Assembly: GCF_002013895.1 (NCBI RefSeq)
Contig: NZ_MAFQ01000013.1
Span: forward strand, 1 to 64,000
DNA: 64,000 bases
Direction: 5' to 3'
DNA from: Mycobacteroides franklinii
GTDB lineage: Bacteria > Actinomycetota > Actinomycetes > Mycobacteriales > Mycobacteriaceae
Shown here: one piece after another, positions 1 to 8,486 of the stretch
Numbering within the stretch: the first letter of the stretch is position 1
Layout: every line of letters starts with the position of its first letter
The notes under the pieces: model-generated
Told to the model about the DNA's origin: nothing
What the model saw: only the letters and a program-made list of their open reading frames with translations
The model's database searches: none
Made by a program: the position numbers and the translations under genes

Positions 1-10
1 TACTAGCGTT

Positions 11-61
11 TCAATACATAAGGGCCAGGGACTCTAAAGGTCTCTGGCCCTTATGTATTGA
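11..61. terminator. Long hairpin terminator
   Basis: Two 22-base arms at 11-32 and 40-61 pair over their whole length except one G/A position, around a 7-base loop. It begins 8 bases past the stop codon of the minus-strand deaminase gene. On the minus strand it is an intrinsic-type hairpin without a long T run, as is common in mycobacteria. It could also end a plus-strand transcript entering from the left. Confidence 0.85.
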
Positions 62-68
62 GTGACCC

Positions 69-566
69 TCAAGCGGTGAGTGCTCCGGCGACGCGCCGGT
101 TGCCGCCGTTGCGTTCCTGCCATAAGCGGTAGACGTCCACGGCATCATCGTGTGATTCATGACGCATGGGTAGCCGCCGCTGGTCCCACGGCTTGCCGAA
201 CTCGCCGTAGAAGGTGTTGAGCTCGAAGTACTTTCGATCGTCAACATAGTGCGGTTCATAGGCATCCCTGGTGGTCAGGAAGACGACTTCGTCGGGTGAG
301 CAGTAGTAGAGCGCCCCCAGGCACATGGGGCACGGCAGGGCCAGGATGTAGATGGTGCTTCCGGCCAGATGCTCGGTGCCCAGCGTGGTGCAGGCGTCCC
401 GGATGGCCAGGATCTCCGCATGTGCGGTGGGGTCGTTGGTCTGCGCAACCTTGTTCGGGCTTTCGGCGAGGATCGCGCCGTCTTTCACGATGACCGTGGC
501 GAACGGGCGTCCACCCTCGTCGACGTTGCGGCGCGCGAGGTCAATGGTTCGTTGTGCGAAGTCCAT
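69..566 (-). CDS. Nucleoside deaminase, cytidine/guanine deaminase superfamily
   Basis: A 165-residue zinc deaminase of the CDA fold. The zinc site is visible as H49-A-E51 and the PCPMC motif at 78-82, so H49, C79 and C82 are the expected ligands and E51 the proton shuttle. The length and the C-terminal part with Tyr and Phe residues resemble guanine deaminases of the GuaD type more than the tRNA adenosine deaminase TadA, but the substrate cannot be fixed from sequence. It lies 38 bases downstream of cyanase on the same strand and is followed at once by a strong hairpin, so it is probably the last gene of the cyanate operon. Both enzymes release ammonia, which would fit nitrogen scavenging; that link is inference. 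Confidence 0.85.
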   Translation of the reverse strand: MDFAQRTIDLARRNVDEGGRPFATVIVKDGAILAESPNKVAQTNDPTAHAEILAIRDACTTLGTEHLAGSTIYILALPCPMCLGALYYCSPDEVVFLTTRDAYEPHYVDDRKYFELNTFYGEFGKPWDQRRLPMRHESHDDAVDVYRLWQERNGGNRRVAGALTA

Positions 567-604
567 CGGGGTTCCTTATGGGGTAGTTGAAGATTGGGGC
601 ACGA

Positions 605-1075
605 TCAGAACGGCACGGTCGGCAGGTACTTGCCATCCAGGGTGATGACCGCGCGGTGTCCACCATCGGGATCGGGAACCTTCTGCACGTCGAGCTTGAA
701 GTTGATGGCACTGATGATGCCGTCTCCGAACTGCTCGTGGATCAGTGCCTTGAGGGTGGTGCCGTACACCTGGAGCATCTCGTAGAAACGGTAGATCGTC
801 GGATCGGTGGGCACCCCGCCGGGAATCGAGCCACGGGTGGGAATGGTCTGTAACGCGGCCGCCGCGTCGCCGCCGAGGCCGAGGAGGTCGGCGACGGCTT
901 CGGCGGCCTGTTTCGGCAGGGGGTGCTGACCGAGTACGGCGGCGGTGACGAAGGCGGGCGAGTATCCGGCGGCGTCGGCGATCTGCTGCCAGCTGAGGTC
1001 CTTGGCGATCTTGGCTTCAACTGCTGCGATGGCCAATTCCTCGCGGCTGGTGGGATCGAATTGCGCGTGGACCAT
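605..1075 (-). CDS. cynS: Cyanate hydratase (cyanase)
   Basis: Converts cyanate and bicarbonate to ammonia and carbon dioxide through a carbamate intermediate. The protein has 156 residues, the usual length, and the catalytic triad falls at the classical numbers: R96, E99 and S122. The N-terminal 75 residues form the helix-turn-helix-like domain of the decameric enzyme and should not be read as a DNA-binding function. A LysR-type regulator precedes it on the same strand, with a 153-base gap that holds a candidate LysR site. It detoxifies cyanate and supplies nitrogen. Identification is firm. Confidence 0.97.
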   Translation of the reverse strand: MVHAQFDPTSREELAIAAVEAKIAKDLSWQQIADAAGYSPAFVTAAVLGQHPLPKQAAEAVADLLGLGGDAAAALQTIPTRGSIPGGVPTDPTIYRFYEMLQVYGTTLKALIHEQFGDGIISAINFKLDVQKVPDPDGGHRAVITLDGKYLPTVPF

Positions 1076-1170
1076 GGTGCGTCATTCCTCTCGGGGGCGG
1101 GACGTAGGCGGCGAGTCCGGTGTGGACGCGGGTGCCCGTCGGCAATTCCAGAGTGCGCTACCTGGCGCTA

Positions 1171-1200
1171 TAGAGTCCAATACTTGTATTCAATAACGAC
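1171..1200 (-). promoter_or_regulatory. Candidate LysR-type operator/promoter for cynS
   Basis: The gap between the LysR gene and cynS holds ATAC-N2-GTAT at 1180-1189 inside an AT-rich patch. On the minus strand a TTGAAT and a TATAGC hexamer lie 15 bases apart across it. Dyads of the T-N11-A kind are typical of LysR regulators. The assignment rests only on pattern and position. Confidence 0.4.
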
Positions 1201-1228
1201 GATTGGTCTAGTGAATAGTGGTTGAACT

Positions 1229-2122
1229 TCAATGCTCTTGGGCGGCCACACGAACGACCTCCGCGAACGCGCGCGCCGCCGCCGAGTGATAGGCGGTGTT
1301 GCGGCGCAACAACTCCACAGTTCGGGTGGGCAGCGGCGGTGACAGCGGCACCAGGTGCAGATCGGCGTGCTCATGCGCGATCGCATCGGGAAGCACCGTG
1401 GCCAGGGAGCCGCGCCGCACGAATTCCAGCAGCGCGCTGATCGAATTGGCCTCGACGGCAATGTGAGGTGCGACCCCAAGGCCGGCGAAGTAGGCGTCGA
1501 TGTCCTGTCGCGTCGCGAAGTCCGGGCTGAGCAGACCCAGCGCCTCACGAGAGAGCTGGCGTACGGGTAGCGATCCGCGTCGTGCCGCCAAGGGGTGATC
1601 CGAGCCGACCACCAGTCGGAGCGTCTCCGTGAACAGTGCACGGTGATCGATGCCCACGGGATGCGCACCCGCGAAGGCGATGCCGAGATCCAGCCGATCG
1701 GCCAGCAGGTCGGCTTCGATGCGTTCCTGGGTGCTTTCCCGCACGGTAAGCGTGATGCCCGGGTGCGCGGTGCGAAATCGATGCACCAGTGGGCCAATGA
1801 AATACGTGGTAAAGGTCGGTGTCATCGCGATGCGCAGATGCCCGCGTGATAGGTCCTGTACGTCGTGGACGGCACGTTCGCCGGCATCCAAGTCGCGCAG
1901 GGCCAGGCGGGCGTGCTGTGCGTACGCCTCGCCGGCGTCGGTCAACCGGACCGTGCGGCCGGAGCGGTCGAGCAGGATGACCCCGAGCGTGCGTTCGAGC
2001 TGCTTGATCTGCTGCGACAGCGTCGGCTGGGAAATATGCAGGGACTCGGCCGCGCGGGTGAAATTCGCATGATCGGCCACCGCGAGCAGGTATCGAATAT
2101 GGCGCAGCTCCACCGACGCCAC
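1229..2122 (-). CDS. cynR: LysR-family transcriptional regulator, probably CynR
   Basis: A full-length LTTR of about 297 residues. The N-terminal winged helix-turn-helix (ELRHIRYLLAVADHANFTRA and the following SQPTLSQQIKQLE) is followed by a periplasmic-binding-like effector domain. I chose the GTG at 2122 because the conserved LTTR N-terminus begins four residues later; an ATG at 2167 is in frame and would add 15 residues. The reading frame stays open far upstream into hrpA, which is only high-GC shadow. It sits directly upstream of cynS on the same strand, so control of cyanate use is the natural role. The name is inferred from context. Confidence 0.82.
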   Translation of the reverse strand: MASVELRHIRYLLAVADHANFTRAAESLHISQPTLSQQIKQLERTLGVILLDRSGRTVRLTDAGEAYAQHARLALRDLDAGERAVHDVQDLSRGHLRIAMTPTFTTYFIGPLVHRFRTAHPGITLTVRESTQERIEADLLADRLDLGIAFAGAHPVGIDHRALFTETLRLVVGSDHPLAARRGSLPVRQLSREALGLLSPDFATRQDIDAYFAGLGVAPHIAVEANSISALLEFVRRGSLATVLPDAIAHEHADLHLVPLSPPLPTRTVELLRRNTAYHSAAARAFAEVVRVAAQEH

Positions 2123-2208
2123 TATAGGTCGCCATAGGCCGTACCAATCGTGGTGGGCGACCACCATAGTCCGAACGCCGGGCGATTCCCGGACAATGTG
2201 CTGCGTGG

Positions 2209-5200
2209 TCAGCGAGCAGCGTTGATGGCCTTGAGGATTCGCTGCTCGCTGACCGCCCGCGGGGTACCGAGCTGTTGAGCCCACAGGCTGACCCGTAGCT
2301 CCTCGATGAACCACGCGATATCGCGGACATCGGGATCGTCGGCCCGCCCGGCGGGCAGATCGCGCAACAGATCGTCGTAGGCGTCCTCGACGGTGTGTAC
2401 GCGTTGCATCCGTTCGCGGTCGGCTTCGACACCTTGAGGCAGGCGTTCCAGCCGCTTGCCGATGGCGGTGACGTAACGTGCCAGATCCGTCAGCCGTGCC
2501 GCCCCCGTCGCCGCGACGAACCCTGTCTCCAGCAGCCTGTCGAGCTGATCGCGCATATCGGCGACGGCATCGGACTGTGCCGCAGGCGCTTTGGTGGGCA
2601 ACGCCACCTGTACCTCGCTCCAGGCGGTCACCACTTTCTCGGCGCGGCGCACGATGTCTAGGGCGGTCGCCGCCAGACTCTGCGCGGCGCGGTCCCGTAG
2701 GGCGGCGAACTCCATGCGGGTCCAGACCGGTGCGGGTGCCAGCAGATCGGTGGCTGCATCGGCGCAGTCCTCGAGCAGCGCCGATAGCGAGCCGTCCGGA
2801 TTTGACGAGAGCAGCAGCCGGGAGCGTGGATCGAGACCCCGCTCTACGGTTTTCATGGGCGAGGGAATCGACAGCCGCAGTAGACGCCGGGTGCCGGCGG
2901 CCATGGCGGTCCGCTGCTCGGCGGCGGTGGCGAACACGTGGATATCGACGGAGGCGCCCGCGTCCACCAATGCCGGGTATCCGCGAACGGTGTGCCCGCC
3001 GCTGACTTGCTCTATGGTGCTCGGCAATTCGGCGAGGTCCTCGGGCCAGCCGCGCAGCCCGCTGCGCTCCCACTCCCCCGCCACCGCGGCGGCCACGGCC
3101 TGACGGGTGGAACCCGCGAGCCGCTGCTGCAGCGCATCAAGATTCTTGTCGCGCGCGACCTCCGCGCCATCGGCGGATTCGACGACGAAGGTGACGCGCA
3201 GATGCGGGGGCACCTTGTCCAGATCGAATGCATCGGTGGGCACGCGAATGCCGGTGAGTCGATGCAGTTCCTGGCCCAGGGCATACACCAGCGGCTCGGC
3301 TCCGGGCTGGAGGTTCGCCAGCACCGCACGCGCCGTGTCGGGGGCGGGAACGAAGTTGCGGCGCAGGTCCTTGGGCAGTGACCGGATCAGCGCGGTAATC
3401 AGCTCTTCACGTAAAGCCGGTACATGCCAGGCGAATTCATCACCACCCAGTCGGGCGAGAACTTCCACCGGAATGTGCACGGACACACCGTCGTCGGCCG
3501 CTCCCGGTTCGAATCGATAACTCACCGGGAGCGCGACATCACCCGAGCGCCAGGTGTCGGGCATATCCGCGGCAGCGTCCTCGGTGCGCAGCAGATCATC
3601 GCGGGTGAACGTCAACAGCTCCGGTGTCTGATGCCGCTGCTTGCGCCACCAGGCGTCAAAATGCCGTGCCGACACCGCATCTTCCGGGATGCGCGCCGCG
3701 TAGAGGGCGTAGATCTCGTCGTCTCCCACCAACAGATCGCGCCGGCGGGCCTTGTCCTCCAGCTCGGACAGCTCCTGCAGCAGCCGTGCATTGTCACGCA
3801 AAAAGTGATGCTTGCTCTGCCAGTCCCCCTCCACGAGGGCATGCCGGATGAACAACTCGCGTGCCAGCTCGGGATCGACCTGTGCGTAACCGACCCGCCG
3901 GCGCGGCACGAGCGGCAATCCGTAGAGGGTCACTCGCTCGAAGGCCATGACGGCTCCGCGCTCGGCATCCCAGTGCGGCTCGCTATACGTGCGCTGCACC
4001 AGATCTCCCGCGATACGTTCTACCGATTGCGGCTCGACGCGCGCGGCGATCCGGCCGAACAGCCGACTGGTCTCCACCAGATCGGCGACGACAACCCAGC
4101 GCGGTGGCTTCTTGGTGAGCACCGAACCGGGAGCCAGGACGAACTTGGTATTGCGCGCTCCGGAGTAGTCACGGGTATCGCCCTCGCGTAATCCGATGTG
4201 GGAGAGCAGACCAGCGATGAGCGCGGCATGGACGAGCGCAGGATCGGCGCTCTCCCCCGACTCCCGGATACCGAGGTCGCGCGCGATGCTGCGCAATTGA
4301 CCCACCAGGTCCTGCCACTCCCGGATGCGAAGGTAGTGCAGGAACTCCTCGCGGCACATGCGCCGAAAGGCACTGCCGGAGAGCTGGCTGCGCTGGTCCT
4401 GGATGTACCGCCAAAGATTCAGATAGGCAATGAAATCGGAATGGTCGTCGGCGAACCGGGCGTGCTTCTGGCGCGCGGCCTCCTCTCGGTCTGCCGGGCG
4501 CTCCCGCGGGTCGGGAATCGACAGGGCCGCGGCGAGCACCAGGACCTCTCCGACGCACCCCTCGGCGTCTGCCTGCAGGATCATCCGTCCGATGCGCGGG
4601 TCCAGGGGCAGCCGCGCCAGGCGTCGCCCTAGCTCGGTGATGGCGCCGTCGGCGCCGAATGCGCCCAGCTCCTGCAGCAGCTGTACGCCGTCGCGCACAC
4701 TGCGCTTGTCGGGCGGATCCAGAAATGGGAAGTTCTCGATATCGCCCAGCTGCAGCGCCGCCATTTGCAGGATGACGGCGGCAAGGTTGGTGCGCAGAAT
4801 CTCCGGATCGGTGTAGCGGGGCCGGGCCTCGAAGTCCTGCTCGGAGTACAGCCGGATGCAGATACCGGGTGCGGTCCGCCCTGATCGGCCCGACCGCTGG
4901 GCGGCCGATGCCTGGGAGATGGGTTCGATGGGCAGGCGCTGCACCTTGGTGCGTCGGCTGTAACGCGAAATGCGTGCGGTGCCGGGGTCGACGACGTACC
5001 GGATGCCAGGCACCGTCAGTGACGTCTCGGCGACGTTGGTGGCCAATACCACACGCCTGCCGGTGTGCGGCTGAAAAACCTTGTGCTGCTCGGCAGTTGG
5101 CAGCCGGGCGTATAACGGAAGTACCTCGGTACCAGCGCGGAGAATGTCCCGCAGTGCTTCTGAGGTATCGCGGATCTCACGCTCACCGGACAGGAACACC

Positions 5201-6123
5201 AGCACGTCCCCGGGCGGCTCGCTTTCCAGCTCGCGTACCGCGTCGGCGATGGCCTCGGTCTGGTCACGTATTTCGGTTCGGACAATCTCATGATCGGGGT
5301 CGTCCGGCTCGTCTTCGGCACGCGCGCCGGAGCTGCCGGACACGGGGACTTCCAGCGGCCGATACCGGATCTCAACCGGGTAGGTTCGGCCCGAGACCTC
5401 GACGATGGGCGCATCGCCGAAGTGTGCCGAAAAACGCTGCGGCTCAATGGTGGCCGATGTAACGATGACCTTCAGATCGGGCCGCCGCGGTAACAGCTCG
5501 CGCAGATAGCCGAGCAGGAAGTCGATGTTGAGGCTGCGCTCGTGTGCCTCGTCGAGGATGAGCGTGTCGTATCGCAGCAGCCGCCGGTCCCGCTGGATCT
5601 CCGCCAGCAGGATGCCGTCGGTCATCAGCTTGACGAGGGTGCGGTCGCTGGCCTGATCGGTGAATCTGACCGTGTACCCGACGGTTTCGCCGAGCGGCGT
5701 GCCGAGCTCTTCGGCGATGCGTTCGGCGACGGTGCGTGCCGCGAGCCGGCGTGGTTGGGTGTGGCCGACGGTGCCGCGAATTCCGCGCCCCAGCTCCAGG
5801 CAGATTTTGGGCAGCTGTGTGGTCTTTCCCGAACCCGTCGCGCCCGCGACGACCACGACCTGATGCGCGGAGATCGCCCGGGCGAGTTCTTCGCGGTGCG
5901 CGCTGACCGGCAGGTCCGGATACGTGATCGTCGGAACCGCCGCGGTCCGTGTCGCGACGAGGGCCTCGGCCGCGGTGATCTGCTCAGCGAGTTTTGTCAG
6001 TGCGTCGGGATTTGTGTCACGTTGATTCTTCAGGCGACGTCCCAGCCGAGATGCGTCACGAATGGTGAGAGCGTCCAGACGGGCGCGTAACTGGGCGCGG
6101 GACACCCCCGACAAATCGGACAC
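2209..6123 (-). CDS. hrpA: ATP-dependent RNA helicase HrpA (DEAH box)
   Basis: A 1304-residue DEAH/RHA helicase, the size of bacterial HrpA. Walker A is at 94-102 (GATGSGKTT), the DEAH box at 191-194, and the SAT motif and the QRxGRxGR-type motif VI (QRSGRSGR) follow. After the helicase core come the winged-helix/ratchet region, an OB-fold region and the DUF3418 C-terminal extension typical of HrpA. It unwinds structured RNA; in E. coli HrpA is tied to mRNA processing and ribosome rescue. The GTG start at 6123 is taken as the first plausible start. It appears to be a single-gene unit. Confidence 0.96.
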   Translation of the reverse strand: MSDLSGVSRAQLRARLDALTIRDASRLGRRLKNQRDTNPDALTKLAEQITAAEALVATRTAAVPTITYPDLPVSAHREELARAISAHQVVVVAGATGSGKTTQLPKICLELGRGIRGTVGHTQPRRLAARTVAERIAEELGTPLGETVGYTVRFTDQASDRTLVKLMTDGILLAEIQRDRRLLRYDTLILDEAHERSLNIDFLLGYLRELLPRRPDLKVIVTSATIEPQRFSAHFGDAPIVEVSGRTYPVEIRYRPLEVPVSGSSGARAEDEPDDPDHEIVRTEIRDQTEAIADAVRELESEPPGDVLVFLSGEREIRDTSEALRDILRAGTEVLPLYARLPTAEQHKVFQPHTGRRVVLATNVAETSLTVPGIRYVVDPGTARISRYSRRTKVQRLPIEPISQASAAQRSGRSGRTAPGICIRLYSEQDFEARPRYTDPEILRTNLAAVILQMAALQLGDIENFPFLDPPDKRSVRDGVQLLQELGAFGADGAITELGRRLARLPLDPRIGRMILQADAEGCVGEVLVLAAALSIPDPRERPADREEAARQKHARFADDHSDFIAYLNLWRYIQDQRSQLSGSAFRRMCREEFLHYLRIREWQDLVGQLRSIARDLGIRESGESADPALVHAALIAGLLSHIGLREGDTRDYSGARNTKFVLAPGSVLTKKPPRWVVVADLVETSRLFGRIAARVEPQSVERIAGDLVQRTYSEPHWDAERGAVMAFERVTLYGLPLVPRRRVGYAQVDPELARELFIRHALVEGDWQSKHHFLRDNARLLQELSELEDKARRRDLLVGDDEIYALYAARIPEDAVSARHFDAWWRKQRHQTPELLTFTRDDLLRTEDAAADMPDTWRSGDVALPVSYRFEPGAADDGVSVHIPVEVLARLGGDEFAWHVPALREELITALIRSLPKDLRRNFVPAPDTARAVLANLQPGAEPLVYALGQELHRLTGIRVPTDAFDLDKVPPHLRVTFVVESADGAEVARDKNLDALQQRLAGSTRQAVAAAVAGEWERSGLRGWPEDLAELPSTIEQVSGGHTVRGYPALVDAGASVDIHVFATAAEQRTAMAAGTRRLLRLSIPSPMKTVERGLDPRSRLLLSSNPDGSLSALLEDCADAATDLLAPAPVWTRMEFAALRDRAAQSLAATALDIVRRAEKVVTAWSEVQVALPTKAPAAQSDAVADMRDQLDRLLETGFVAATGAARLTDLARYVTAIGKRLERLPQGVEADRERMQRVHTVEDAYDDLLRDLPAGRADDPDVRDIAWFIEELRVSLWAQQLGTPRAVSEQRILKAINAAR

Positions 6124-6160
6124 TCACGCAAGGATAGGGGGTGACGCCGAAAGGTCGCCT

Positions 6161-7585
6161 CTAGATTCTCTCGGTGAAGCTGCCATGGAACCCGGGAAAG
6201 TGATGGCCCGGTAGCACCGCGATGGCCAGAGCAGGGTCTTCGATGGTGCTGGCGTCAAGAATGTGCAGTTCTGTCCGGTGTTCACCGCTGTTGTAGACGA
6301 CGGCGAGTATCCAGCCCTCGTCTTCGTCCGCGGAGTTCCGCTTCGGAACGAACAGGGGCTCGCCTGCGACGAGACCGGGTGCGAAGGTGTGGTGACGTTG
6401 GGTGTCGTTGGTGCGGTCGAGCTTTACGATCGCGGTCTCGTCGGCTTGGCTTTGGGCGGACAGGTAGGTGTAGCGGTGTTCGCGGCCGGTGCGCCGTTCG
6501 TCGTGAGTAGGGAATTCTGCAGGTGCCGTCGGGTAGTCGGTGATGTTCACACACCCACCGCGAGTGACCCGCAGCCGTGTCGGCCAGCCGAGGGTGGGCG
6601 CCTGGGTACGGAATTGCTTCAATCCGGCGGTGAGGAAGTCGAAGTCGTGATGGCGGACGATGTCCAGCACCACGTCCCCGCGGTCCTCGAAGGCATTGTC
6701 GACGTGGACATAGACCAAGGGGTCACATTCGATGGTGCGGTGCGGGCCTCCGTCGCGTGGGACCAGGATGATCTTCATCCCCTGCTCTGGCCGGTAATCG
6801 GCACTGTCACCCAACGCGGTGAAGCCCATGCCCGCCCATGCGGCACCAAGAGGATCGATAGTGATGGGTGCCAGGGCGAACACCAAATATGTTGGGGTGA
6901 TGGCAAAGTCGTGCTGAATGTAGATGTGATCGGTGGGCACTTTGGCGATCTGGGTGAGTCGCCCGTTCGGGTCGACCCGGAAACACCGAAGGCATGCGAC
7001 GGCGCGCCCCTCGATAGACGGCGATACGTCCAGCCCGAAATTGAACAGCTCGCCGGTGTCCGGATCGATGCGTGGGTGAGGTGAGAACCGAGAGAGCCGG
7101 GGCAGCCGGCCGTCGAATGTGCAGGGCCCGATGGTGCTCAGGTCGCCAGGGTCGATCTCCCAGGGGCGGCCGGCGTCGCTGAGCGCCAGTAGCCGGTCTG
7201 CGTGGACGACGGCATGCGTGTTCGCGGTGTCGGCCGGCGGTCGTCCGGCGTTGTCCCACAGGTGTTTTGCCTGGGTATACACGCCGCGGATGTGCGCACC
7301 CCGGCCGCGTGTTTCCTTGCGTCGCTTCGGAGTATCGACGAAGCGTGAGCGAAAACGGACCTCGCCGTCGGTGATGGTGAACTTCACCATCAGTCCGTCG
7401 CCGTCGAATGGGTGGGCTGCCCGGAAACCGCCATGGTCCCAGTCGGCAGGGCCGTTCCGGTAGAGGGTGCCGTGGAGCTCCCGCGGTACCGAGCCGGTCA
7501 GCGGTAGAACAGTCTCACCGGGGGTCTCCTGCGCAGGGAGGTACATCTTGAGGGCATCGGCCACACGGCTGTCGGCAAGGGTCAT
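6161..7585 (-). CDS. Carotenoid oxygenase (RPE65/CCO family)
   Basis: A 474-residue member of the carotenoid cleavage oxygenase family, which uses non-heme iron held by four histidines in a seven-bladed propeller to split carotenoid or stilbene double bonds. Family hallmarks are visible: an early LYRNGP segment, HPFDGDGL, histidines in the middle blades (IQHDFAITP, HVDNAFED) and a C-terminal LPGHHFPGFHGSF segment. Its start at 7585 lies 35 bases from a large palindrome shared with the divergent SDR gene. The substrate could be a carotenoid, an apocarotenoid or a lignin-derived stilbene. The SDR may act on the aldehyde product; this is inference. Confidence 0.92.
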   Translation of the reverse strand: MTLADSRVADALKMYLPAQETPGETVLPLTGSVPRELHGTLYRNGPADWDHGGFRAAHPFDGDGLMVKFTITDGEVRFRSRFVDTPKRRKETRGRGAHIRGVYTQAKHLWDNAGRPPADTANTHAVVHADRLLALSDAGRPWEIDPGDLSTIGPCTFDGRLPRLSRFSPHPRIDPDTGELFNFGLDVSPSIEGRAVACLRCFRVDPNGRLTQIAKVPTDHIYIQHDFAITPTYLVFALAPITIDPLGAAWAGMGFTALGDSADYRPEQGMKIILVPRDGGPHRTIECDPLVYVHVDNAFEDRGDVVLDIVRHHDFDFLTAGLKQFRTQAPTLGWPTRLRVTRGGCVNITDYPTAPAEFPTHDERRTGREHRYTYLSAQSQADETAIVKLDRTNDTQRHHTFAPGLVAGEPLFVPKRNSADEDEGWILAVVYNSGEHRTELHILDASTIEDPALAIAVLPGHHFPGFHGSFTERI

Positions 7586-7619
7586 CGCGAGCTCCTTGGG
7601 CTGAGGAACGGAGTCGATC

Positions 7620-7645
7620 TATCTGCACACAATTGTTCGCAGATA
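7620..7645. promoter_or_regulatory. 26-bp palindromic operator candidate
   Basis: The outer arms TATCTGC and GCAGATA (7620-7626 and 7639-7645) are perfect complements, and the centre ACAATTGT (7629-7636) is itself a palindrome. Only the two bases between them on each side break the symmetry. It is placed between the divergent carotenoid oxygenase and SDR genes, nearer the oxygenase. No regulator gene is adjacent, so the binding protein is unknown. Confidence 0.65.
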
Positions 7646-7748
7646 TTGCTTGATTGTTGCTGTAGGTCTGAGCGGAAGTCAATAGCGATTCGGATCGGCG
7701 AGCGTCGAAGGCGCGGTCTTTTCCGGTCCCGGGGGTAGCTTCGCCCAC

Positions 7749-8486
7749 GTGACAGGGTTCTTGTCGGCAACCGCCTTTACCGATCGCACCGTCGTCCTGA
7801 TCGGTGGGGGTACCGGCATCGGTCTGAGTGTGGCGCGGTTGGTGACCTCGGCGGGCGGGGACGTCGTGCTGGGCGGGCGCACCGCGGCGACCCTGCAGGC
7901 GGCCGCGCACGAGCTGGGGGACAGGGCGCGTTGGCATCCGGTGGATACGTCGCGGCAGACGAGCATCGACGAGTTCTTCGCCCAGATCGAGGTGGTCCAT
8001 GGGCTGTTCACCACCGCCGCGACCTATGTGACCGGTTCGATCGCGGAGCTGTCCGTCGAGGAAGCGGCCACGCCATTTGAGTCGAAGTTTTGGGGTCAGT
8101 ACCGAGTGGTGAAGTCGGCCTTGCCGAAGCTTGCCGCCGATGGCTCAGTGGTGTTGATGTCGGGAGCGGCCAGTGTCCGGCCCGCCGGAAACGCGCCGGC
8201 CTATGTCGCCGCGAACGCGGCCATCGAAGGCCTGGCTCGCGGGCTTGCCCATGAACTCGCACCCGTGCGGGTCAATGCGCTCTCCCCCGGCACGGTCGAT
8301 GGGCACCTATGGAACCGGCGGGCGCCCGAGGTGCGTCGGCAGGCTTTCGAGCACATTGCCGCAGCGGCCACCCTGAGCCGACCCGTCACGGAAGATGAAG
8401 TGGCTCAAGCCGCCGTGTACTTGCTGCTGAACACCGGCACGACCAGTTCGACGCTGTACACCGACGGGGGCTACGCGCTGCGTTAG
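7749..8486 (+). CDS. Short-chain dehydrogenase/reductase-like protein lacking the catalytic lysine
   Basis: A 245-residue SDR with a Rossmann nucleotide motif (LIGGGTGIG) and the C-terminal region of classical SDRs. The catalytic Ser is plausible in the LMSGAAS segment. The active-site tetrad Y-x3-K reads Y-V-A-A-N, so the lysine that lowers the tyrosine pKa is replaced by asparagine. It may be a weak or altered oxidoreductase or a binding protein. It is divergent from the carotenoid oxygenase over a shared palindrome and its 3' end overlaps the convergent ATPase gene by 4 bases. Family membership is sure; activity is not. Confidence 0.87.
   Translation: MTGFLSATAFTDRTVVLIGGGTGIGLSVARLVTSAGGDVVLGGRTAATLQAAAHELGDRARWHPVDTSRQTSIDEFFAQIEVVHGLFTTAATYVTGSIAELSVEEAATPFESKFWGQYRVVKSALPKLAADGSVVLMSGAASVRPAGNAPAYVAANAAIEGLARGLAHELAPVRVNALSPGTVDGHLWNRRAPEVRRQAFEHIAAAATLSRPVTEDEVAQAAVYLLLNTGTTSSTLYTDGGYALR

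Noticed and set aside
11..61. A tRNA or small-RNA gene at the window start
   Set aside because: It is a single uninterrupted stem with a 7-base loop right after a stop codon, without cloverleaf elements.
605..1075. Reading the cyanase N-terminal helix-turn-helix as a separate regulator
   Set aside because: This domain is a normal part of cyanase and does not bind DNA.
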